From Homalodisca vitripennis (Eukaryota; Arthropoda; Insecta; Hemiptera; Cicadellidae), in the NCBI RefSeq assembly GCF_021130785.1, contig NW_025777626.1, forward strand, positions 25,933 through 89,932: 64,000 nucleotides of DNA, written 5' to 3'. The notes under the pieces are model-generated. The model was not told where the DNA came from. It was given only the letters and a program-made list of their open reading frames with translations, and searched no databases. Every line of letters begins with the position of its first letter. The first letter of the stretch is position 1. The position numbers and the translations under genes are program-made. This document shows, piece after piece, positions 56,286 to 64,000 of this stretch.

Positions 56286-56647
56286 GTTGTTTATTTAGTA
56301 GAAAAGTTTTTTATTAAAGTACAGTATGTTTTTAGTAAAAAATGTTTTAAATTGATTAAATTTTATTAAGATAAATCCTTTATTCGTAGCAGATTTGACA
56401 ACATTTTACAAAGCACAGCTTAAGAAAGTAGAAGCAAACAGCTGTAGATTTGGTTAATTTTTCATTCCACAGAGTAGATAGTAATGTACCGATTGCTTTT
56501 GGAGACGAAACGACTGTAGATTCGGTTAATTTTTCATTGAGATTTGCTGTGTTATTTCTCAGCTTCCTTTATGGTACATTGGAACAGTATTTTACATTGC
56601 TTTTCGGTTGGCTCCGAAAGTGCGCCAGGAACCCCATATTACTATCT

Positions 56648-56650
<3 letters not shown>

Positions 56651-56724
<74 letters not shown>
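56651..56724. repeat. (TA)n tract joining elements B and D
   Basis: About 70 bp of TA repeats. Element B ends and element D begins directly at its two edges, with no other host sequence. Confidence 0.95.
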
Positions 56725-57110
56725 AGTAGATATGAATATGCCGTTTCTAGACCACTTTCGGAGCCAACAGTAAATCAATGGGAAATACTGTTTAAAGGAC
56801 AATAAACGAATCTGTAAAATCAAACAGTAACTCACGAATGAAAAATTACCGAATCTATAGCTGTTTGCTTCTACTTTCTTGAGCAGTCTAGTCAAATCAA
56901 TCAATGTGGAGTCAAAATCACAGTTTTTAGGGAATCAAGGTTTTTTAAGGTCCCTACACACTAGTATTAGTTTTTTTGAAAAATCCTGAAAATCTACTGA
57001 ATTATCTCAAATTATTGCCAACTTTAAACTTAAAAGTTGATAACTTTTCCTTAATAAAAAGATATTTTACTAAATAGTGAAACTTGAAACACTCAATTTT
57101 TTTTATATAA
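56725..57110 (+). repeat. Outer terminus of element D
   Basis: Matches the right end of A in inverted form (CTAGACCACTTT, then GTAAATCAATGGGAAATACTG) plus ATTACCGAATCTATAGCTGT and TTGCTTCTACTTTCTTGAGC shared with the B ends. It leads straight into PolB. Confidence 0.8.
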
Positions 57111-60100
57111 ATGGAGCGCGATTAAAATATTATGTCCGTTCTGCAAAAAAGAAATTTTAAGAAAAAACTATGATCGACATTATGACTCCAAAATCCATGC
57201 CAAAAATAAAGAAATTTATGAAAAGGAGCTAAATTATTTAAGACAATAGACTAAAGAAAACCAAATTATCGATCACGAAAAGATGTTTTAATATTGAGAA
57301 ATTAAGGGAATTAATGAGAAATTTCAAAGTTGAAAAGAAAGACTTAAATCTATTTAATAACGAAAAAATTCATTCAATCGCTGAAAAACTTTCCATTGAA
57401 ACAAACGATAAAACTAAGTCAGAAATCATCGAGCAAATAGGTGAAAAACCTAAAAATATCATTGATGTAGAAGTTTTATCCTCAATACACGGTCTTTTCA
57501 AGCAATACTTTTTAACAAACTTGAACGACAATTTCATGTCAATTTACAAAATCTTTATAATATAACAAAATCAATATAATATCTTTCAATTATGCGGCCA
57601 GAAATTAAAAGTTTAATCGAGAAATTTCAAGAAAATGTTAAAAATATGAAAGGATATCTCTCTTTAGAATGTGAATACGAAAGAACTTTAGTGAACGGTG
57701 AAACACAAACGTGCCCAATGTACTTTACTATAAAAGCAGATGAAATCTTTGACGTAAACGACTTTATTACTAAGCAATTAAATAAATTAACACATCGAGA
57801 ACTGACAAATCATCCAAATAGAGGTTCTGGATGGACATTTAAAAGCTGCAAACAACTAGTTTTGAGCCTTAACAAACACGAAATGATGAACGCCGGATCA
57901 TATATCGATTTACCAAAGAAAATCAAAGATAAGAAAGCTTGTATACATATAAAAAATAAAGATGACTATTGCTTTATTTATTCTATCCGATGCGCTATTG
58001 AAAAACCCGAGACTCATGTTGAAAGATCAAAACAATATGAAATATTTGTAAAATGACGAGATATTTTCGGGCTTTGAGTATCCAATGTCTTTGAAAGATA
58101 TACAGTTATTTGAGAAACGAAGTTACAATTCCAAGTACAAATATCCAAAAATGTCTATAAATATCTACAGTTATGATGAGAAACTCAACATTGCTCCATT
58201 ACAAATTTCCCAAGTTTATAACGCCGAGTTAGAAATCGATTTATTGTATGTTAAACAAGAAGATAAATCTCATTATGTGTTGATAACCGATCTAAATAGA
58301 TTAGTGAGTTCTCAATTATCAAAAAATGCTCACAAGATGTTCTTGTGTCGAAGATGTTTAAGCCATTTCTACAAATCTGGAGAGATTTAACAGATCATTT
58401 AGAAATGTGCAAGCAACATGAAGTTTGTAAGCCTATTATGCCGTTTTCAGGTCAAACAACTAAATTTACTAATTATCAAAAGAAGTTTAGCCATCCGTAC
58501 GTTATTTTATATGGATTTTGAGAGCATATTAGAAAAAATTCCGACATGCAAGAACAATCCACAAAGATCGACTACAACCAAGATTCAGAAGCACATTCCT
58601 TATGGTTTTACTCTATATTTAGTGTCGAATGTGACCAATCGCATGTATAAACCGATATGTTATCGAGCCAAAAATGAAGAAGATTTGCCAAATGTTCCTA
58701 CAAAATTGTTTGAAGAGCTTAATAAATTATCAAAATACATAGCTAAAAAATATAATTCAAGGAACATGAAGCCTATGAAATTAATTGAAGATGAAGAAAT
58801 TTCATATCAAAATTCAAACGTTTGTCATATCTGTGAAACAGAAGGTTTTGATGGTGAAAAAAAGATTAAAAGTAAGAGATCATTGTCATTTAACAGGTAA
58901 ATTTGAGGCGCAGCTCATTCATGTTGTAATCTGAATTTGAAATTTCCACAAAATATTCCAGTTTTCTGTTGTAATATATCAAATTATGATACTCATTTGT
59001 ACATAAAAGAGATGGCTAAACAATATGGAATGTTGATTTGATCGCAAACACAGATGAAAAATGTATAAATTATTCTGTAAATTCTGGATATGGCTATGAG
59101 TTTGATAATGATAAACCTAGAAAATTTATCAAGTTTTCTTTCGTAGACACATTTAGATTCATGGCATCGTCTATTGAAAAGTTAGCTAAAAATCTAAAGA
59201 GAGAAGACTTCAAACATACAAATCATTTTATACAAGATGGACTGAATGAGATAATAGAAACACAACCAAATGACGAATAAGAAATCTTTAAAATTCTATC
59301 TGGAAAAGGCATATTTCCTTACGAATTTATCGATAGTACTGACAAACTTGATTACACAGAAGAGCTGAAAATTCAAGATTTCTATTCACTTTTGACAGAT
59401 GAGAGCATATCTGAGAAAGATTATCAACACTACTTGAGCGTTTGGAACAAATTAAAAGAGAAACATCTTGGCAATTACTCTGATTTGTACAACATACAAC
59501 ATGGTTTATTGCTTGCTGATATATTCTAAAAACTTCAGAAACAATTTTGTCTAAATTGTTACAAAACTTGATCTAGCACATTATTTAACAGCTCCAAGCC
59601 TCGCATGAGATGCTATGTTAAAATTAACGAAAATAGAATTACAATTGATTAGTGATTATAAATATGTATTTGATGATTGAAAAAAGGTATCCGTGGAGGT
59701 ATTTCTCAATGTATTTAAAACGATATGTTAAAGCAAATAACAAATATTTGAAAGATTTCGAATAAGACAAAGCCCGAAAACTATTTACTTTATGTCGATG
59801 CAAACAACCTTTATGGTTACGGTCTTATGCAAAAAACTGCCGTTTAGTGATATCAAGTGGATGAATCCTAAAACATATACAAAAGAAGAGTGGCAAGAAA
59901 CAATTTTAGAACTCACTGGCGACGAAGATTATGGCTTTATTCTCGAAGTTGATCTAGGGATATCCAACAAATTTACATGAACATCACAAGGATTTGCCTC
60001 TTGCTACCGAACATTATAAAAAACAAACTTTGCACAACTTTACTGGATAAAACTGAATACGTTGTTCATGTCAAGAAATTTGAAAATTTTTTACCTCGAA

Positions 60101-61040
60101 CAAGGGATGGTGTTTTGAAACATGTGAATAGAGTTATAGCATTCGATCAGAAGCCTTTTTATGAAAAAGTACATTGATTTTAACACAAACATGAGAAACC
60201 AAAGCTACAAGTGACCTTGAGAAAGATTTTTTATAAGCTCATGAACAACTCTGTTTTTTGGAAAATCTATGAAAAATGTGCTAAATAGATGTGATATCAA
60301 ACTAGGAAATGAAGAATTTTCAATGAAACAGGCCAAGAAAACAAACTTCAAATGCTTTAATATATTTGACGACAACTGTATAGCAAGTCAACATGTACAA
60401 ACAAAAGGTTAAATTTAACAAACCGATCTACATAGGATTTTTCAGTTCTTGACCTTCCTAATGTACGAGTTTTATTACGATAAATTAAAGAAAATTGACA
60501 CAGATTTGAATCTGTGTTACATGGATACAAACAGTTATTTCCTAGAATTGAAACGAGATCCTTTTAAAATTATTAAAGAAAATATAGATGACTTTGATAC
60601 GAGCGATTATCCAAAAGATCACGAATGTTTCACTACTAAAAATTAGAAGGTAATAGGGAAATTCAAAGGTGAGTTAAATAGCGAAGTTTTAGAAGAATTT
60701 TGTGGTTTGAGATCAAAAATATACTCGTAGAAATATCTAGACAAAAATCCAGTTAGGTGTAAAGGAATTAAGAGAAGCGTTGTAAATAAAACAATAAATA
60801 TCGAAAAACTTGAAGAGATGTTTGTTCGAAGGTAAAGAAGAATTTAGAGAGATGACTTGCATTAGAAGTTATAAAACATGAGTTGTACACAGTTTACCAT
60901 ACAACAAGTTAGCACTGAGCGCTAAAGATGATAAGAGAATTATCCTAGAAAATAAGATCGATACAGTACCGTATGGCTATGAAGCGAAATCTAATATATT
61001 AAGATGAAATTAAATAAACTTGGAAAACTTTGATATGTAA
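57111..61040 (+). pseudogene. Family B DNA polymerase, heavily decayed; catalytic Asp lost
   Basis: Readable in about a dozen pieces: FKSCKQLVLSLNKHEMMNAG (57.84 kb), FLCRRCLSHFYKS (58.34 kb), MDFESILEKIPTC (58.51 kb), VDANNLYGYGLMQ (59.79 kb) and a motif C reading CYMDTNSYF at 60.52 kb, where the second catalytic Asp of YMDTDS has become Asn. The RDHCH endonuclease-like block is out of frame near 58.88 kb. Multiple stops confirm inactivity. Confidence 0.85.
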
Positions 61041-61739
61041 ATGGAAGATGATTTAATTCACTACCACAAATGTAAGAAAAAAACAAAAAATATAGATTCT
61101 AAAATTGTTCAAACTCAAAAACGGATTGGATAGAATTGCAGCAAAAATCTTCAAAATGTAAGACAAATAAGAGTAAATTTATAAAGAATCCTTATGGAAA
61201 AATAAGTAAAAGAAAGAATCTAAGAAATAAGGAAGAAATCGAGATTGAAGCTAGAGAAATTCATGCATCAGTACGAACAAAAGTTTTAAAAAAGAGAAAA
61301 ATTATAACATATTAGGAATTGACGATTTATGGGCAGCAGATTTAGTTATAATGTCTAACTATTCAGATCAAAATGAGGGGATTTAAGTATATGTTAAATG
61401 TTATTGATACTTTCTCAAGATATGCTTGGTCAAGAGCTAATCAAAAGAAAAAACGTGGATAAGGATGCAGAAAAGGATTATTAGAGACCGTTTTCAAGTA
61501 TGTTCCATTCCACCAGAAATTCACACGAAAGACTAAATTTAAAGTCAATGATCATGTAAGAATTGTTAGTAAAAAACAAACATTTTAAACAAATATAAGA
61601 ACAATTTGGTCAAGAGAAATCTTTGTGATTTATCAAATTAATAACACAGATCCTGTAACTGATAGTATAAAAGATTTAAATCATGAAGAAATAACCGGAA
61701 AGTTTTATGAATAAGAATTGAGAAAGTCCAAAGCTATAA
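61041..61739 (+). pseudogene. Integrase with internal deletion
   Basis: The N-terminal Cys region and GIDDLWAADLVIMSNYSD are still recognisable. At about 61455 the sequence jumps from the segment after AWSRA to KDAEK, removing roughly 330 bp including the second catalytic Asp and the Glu. The C-terminal KTKFKVNDHVRIVSKKQTF and ITGKFYE segments remain. It ends at a TAA just before the TTTTTTCTATATAAATGG of the next gene. Confidence 0.8.
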
Positions 61740-61753
61740 TTTTTTCTATATAA

Positions 61754-62150
61754 ATGGAGTCTCAAAAGAAATGTACACAGTGACAAGAATTTAAAGATTT
61801 TGAAGCTTTTTATAAAAATAAGAATAAAAAAGAAGGAATTAGGGTCTATGGTGTAAGGATTGTCGTAGTAAATATGAGAGAGAATTATACGAAATAAATA
61901 GAAAAATTAACGTTAGAAGAGAAAAAATGTTGCGTTTGTAAAGAAATTAAGAATATTTCAGAATTTCACAACTGGCATTATAGTAAAGATAAAAAATAAG
62001 CATTTTGTAAGGATTGTGCTATAAAGAATTTTCCGAGAAAGTCAAAAGAAACCGACTCTTTGCGAGTGTGGACGAATCATTCAATGGTTACCTTATCTTC
62101 AAAAAAACATTTACAGAGCCAAAATTATCATAATTCTGAGAGTTTTAGTA
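61754..62150 (+). pseudogene. Zn-finger paralog, decayed
   Basis: Opens MESQKKCTQ and then a TGA where the other copies have Cys. KCCVCKEIKNISEFHN-type and FCKDC-type pieces follow with shifts. Confidence 0.6.
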
Positions 62151-62200
62151 AAATTTTAGTAACATTTTCATCGTGCAATAATTTTTTTCCTAATCTAAAT

Positions 62201-62630
62201 ATGAGAGTCCCTCAAAAGTAAATTGTACACAAGGTGTCAAGAAATTTTTATAAGGAAGACAAATAGATAAAAGACGGATTGGTACTGTTTATTCTGTAAA
62301 GGATCATTGATGAAATATAAAATGATAAAATGGACAAAATTAAAACTTTAGAAGAGAAAAAGTGTTACTTTTTGTAAAGAAAATTTCAAAGATAATTTCC
62401 TGAATTTAATAACTGGCAGTATATTAAAAGATAGAAAAGTGAAGTGCTTTTTTGCAAAGAATTGTGCTATAAACAATTTGTCAGCGAAAGTTTATAATAA
62501 CAAAACACGAGCCACGTCCACTGCCCGCCTGTGTAATATGAAAAAAAAACATTCTAACAATGGTTACCTAGAGTTACTGCTAAACATTTTACAAACCAAA
62601 ATACAATAAATCGAGAGTTTATTTAGTAAA
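62201..62630 (+). pseudogene. Second Zn-finger paralog, decayed
   Basis: Cys-pair segments corresponding to KCYFCKE and CKNCA are recognisable in shifting frames; the end resembles HLQTKYNKSRVF. Starts in TAAATATGAGAGTC, a mutated start. Confidence 0.5.
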
Positions 62631-62639
62631 AATTTAGAA

Positions 62640-63530
62640 CACATTTTTCCATCGTGTAATTTTAGAGATATTCTACTAAATCAGTCCGAAGATTCTGCCA
62701 TATTTTGTAGTAAAAATGAGATTTCCGTTGTATGAAATATTCAAAGATTCTTTTTCATTTTGGTTTGTAGAGATTTATAACCTATTTGGATCTCCATTGT
62801 CTTAATAAAATTTACCATTTTCTGGGTTAATAAATTTCAAGTTCTTCTTCAATCTTTTCGGTATTTCTCCTCATTTTGAGCTCTGATAACGTAATAAAGA
62901 TATTCCTCCCACATGTGATTCTGTTTTATTAATTAATAACAAAAACATGGTGAGTTTTTATCTTATCAAAATTTTTATCATAATCATATCTCTCTTCATT
63001 AATTCCATTCGCAATTCTAGTCTCGATTCTCTATTTTCATAGGATTTCATTTGAACCTGAAAATTTTGTAACTGGTTTTAATTTCATCTTTTAACTGCTT
63101 ATATTTCGTTTTTGGAGTTTGTAATATACTCACCATATTTTCTAATGGAAGGTAATACTTTTTTCGTAACCCTCAATATTTAATTAACAATTTCGCTTCT
63201 GAATTTATGCGAATCGTCAAAAATTAAAGAATCAAAGTCCCAGATTCATTAACGAAAACAGTGTTTGATTTTGGAAAGTTTGAAGGTAAACTATTCCAAT
63301 ACTCAATAGCTCCCCTTGATTCATGTCTTTTAAAACGTTAATTTATCATACTTCGTCAACGTTTAATCTAGATCGTTTGCATAGTAATTTTTCATATTCT
63401 AGAAATTTTTGCAACATCTTTAAGCCTTAAACCAGATCATATATGTGTTTTCGTCTACAATCGTTAAGATATTTGTGTTATTGAATTTCTGAGTTTAATT
63501 ATTGAGTAGGTCCCTACAAAGTGACTCCAT
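62640..63530 (-). pseudogene. Bro-N/DUF3627 gene, decayed
   Basis: Minus strand: a TTTCTATCTAAATGG start at 63530, Bro-N pieces around 63.2-63.5 kb and DUF3627 pieces (NHMWEEYLYYVIRAQ-like, NGNLIL-type) at 62.65-62.95 kb. Frameshifts throughout. Same position relative to the Zn-finger genes as in A and B. Confidence 0.6.
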
Positions 63531-63559
63531 TTAGATAGAAACATTTTTAAACTAGTAAT

Positions 63560-63865
63560 TTTTATGTTCAGTATAAAAGACAAAGATTCATTAAATGAAA
63601 ATAGTGGTTTTTTTTTGAAAGTTTGAAAGGCGGGGGCGAATCACCCCCCTACCTTCAGAAATGTTAATGGTTTCAAAAGTTGTTTCTTTTTTTATATTTT
63701 TCATTTAACATGTTCCTTTAATTGCTTTCTTCGTAATCTTTTTATATTCTAACACCTCTGCAACATCTTTCCTGCCTTAAACCAAAATATCATTATTTTC
63801 GTCACACATTGTTAACAATTTCTTTATTAATTGAATTTGAGATAGTATTCACAACTGACTTCCAT
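63560..63865 (-). pseudogene. Truncated Bro-N copy
   Basis: N-terminal half of Bro-N on the minus strand, start at 63865, including the GC-rich palindrome at 63625-63656. It stops before the second half, as the truncated copy in A does. Confidence 0.55.
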
Positions 63866-63889
63866 TTTACTAGTAATTTTTTTTTCAGT

Positions 63890-64000
63890 AAAATACGACC
63901 GAGATTTCATTTAATGAAAACAGTGTTTTTTTTTTGAAAGTTTGAAGGTAAGCTATTTCAATATCGCTCCCCTTGATTTATGTCCGGTTTTTTCTTTCAT
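63890..64000 (-). pseudogene. Further Bro-N remnant at the window edge
   Basis: The CTTTCAAA...AACACTGTTTTCATTAAATG segment recurs a third time, indicating another truncated Bro-N unit running out of the window. Confidence 0.4.

Larger units (their letters stand above)
38924..56650 (+). mobile_element. Polinton/Maverick (adintovirus-like) element B
   Basis: A 17.7-kb element with long terminal inverted repeats of about 1.25 kb (38924-40180 and 55398-56650), AGTAGATAGTAAT tips and (TA)n on both flanks. It is less broken than A: the Zn-ribbon, small plus-strand, W-I repeat, core-like and left OB-like genes are open, as is the last third of PolB. A 0.6-kb segment (54768-55397) with no counterpart in A or D separates PolB from the right repeat. 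Confidence 0.93.
55398..56650 (-). repeat. Right terminal inverted repeat of element B
   Basis: Inverted copy of 38924-40180 to the end, tip ATTACTATCTACT at 56638-56650. An internal inverted tip copy lies at 56473-56485. It carries second copies of all three terminal genes. Confidence 0.93.
56725..64000 (-). mobile_element. Polinton/Maverick element D, inverted, decayed, runs off the window
   Basis: Begins AGTAGATATGAATATGCCG, the right-end type of element A, and continues in mirrored gene order: PolB, integrase, two Zn-finger genes and Bro genes. There is no OB-like gene between tip and PolB. It carries far more stops, indels and deletions than A or B, so it is an older insertion. The remaining genes should lie beyond 64000. 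Confidence 0.88.

Overview
The window is AT-rich animal nuclear DNA, most likely from an insect or other arthropod. The evidence is a mariner relic, several decayed APE-type non-LTR retrotransposons, a tRNA-derived SINE, long (TA)n microsatellites and candidate split exons of an LDL-receptor-like gene. Nothing narrows the host further with confidence. No complete host gene is visible.

Layout: 1-16.74 kb is host intergenic or intronic DNA made mainly of transposon remains. 16,744-34,873 is element A, an 18.1-kb Polinton/Maverick (adintovirus-like) provirus. 34.9-38.9 kb is host DNA with two candidate exons, minisatellites and six (TA)n tracts. 38,924-56,650 is element B, a second 17.7-kb copy in the same orientation. 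56,651-56,724 is a (TA)n tract. 56,725 to the window end is element D, a third, inverted and badly decayed copy that begins with its polymerase end and runs off the window.

The elements share one gene order. From the left terminus: two small genes and an OB-like gene inside the terminal repeat; a Zn-ribbon protein; a small plus-strand gene; the double-jelly-roll capsid protein; a W-I repeat protein; a mini Zn-ribbon; a coiled-coil protein; an adenain-like protease overlapping a small core-like protein; a protein ending in a parvovirus-type phospholipase A2 domain; an ACGTG-rich minisatellite; the packaging ATPase; a divergent penton-like protein; Bro-N/DUF3627 genes; two Zn-finger paralogs; a retroviral-type integrase; and a protein-primed family B DNA polymerase. 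Together these are a replication module (PolB, integrase), a capsid and packaging module (capsid protein, penton, protease, ATPase, core and PLA2 proteins) and accessory genes. The set is virus-like, but every copy carries frameshifts.

The points most worth a second look are: (1) element termini sit exactly in (TA)n microsatellites, and B and D abut head to head in one tract; (2) a TCTA/TAAATG motif fused to the start codon of many genes; (3) an element-borne ACGTG array; (4) a protease frame with no AUG that overlaps the upstream gene at an A9 run; (5) paralog-specific palindromes at one position in the amplified Bro-N genes; (6) an inverted copy of the element tip about 165 bp inside each left-type terminus; and (7) different right ends on A, B and D, suggesting end exchange between elements.
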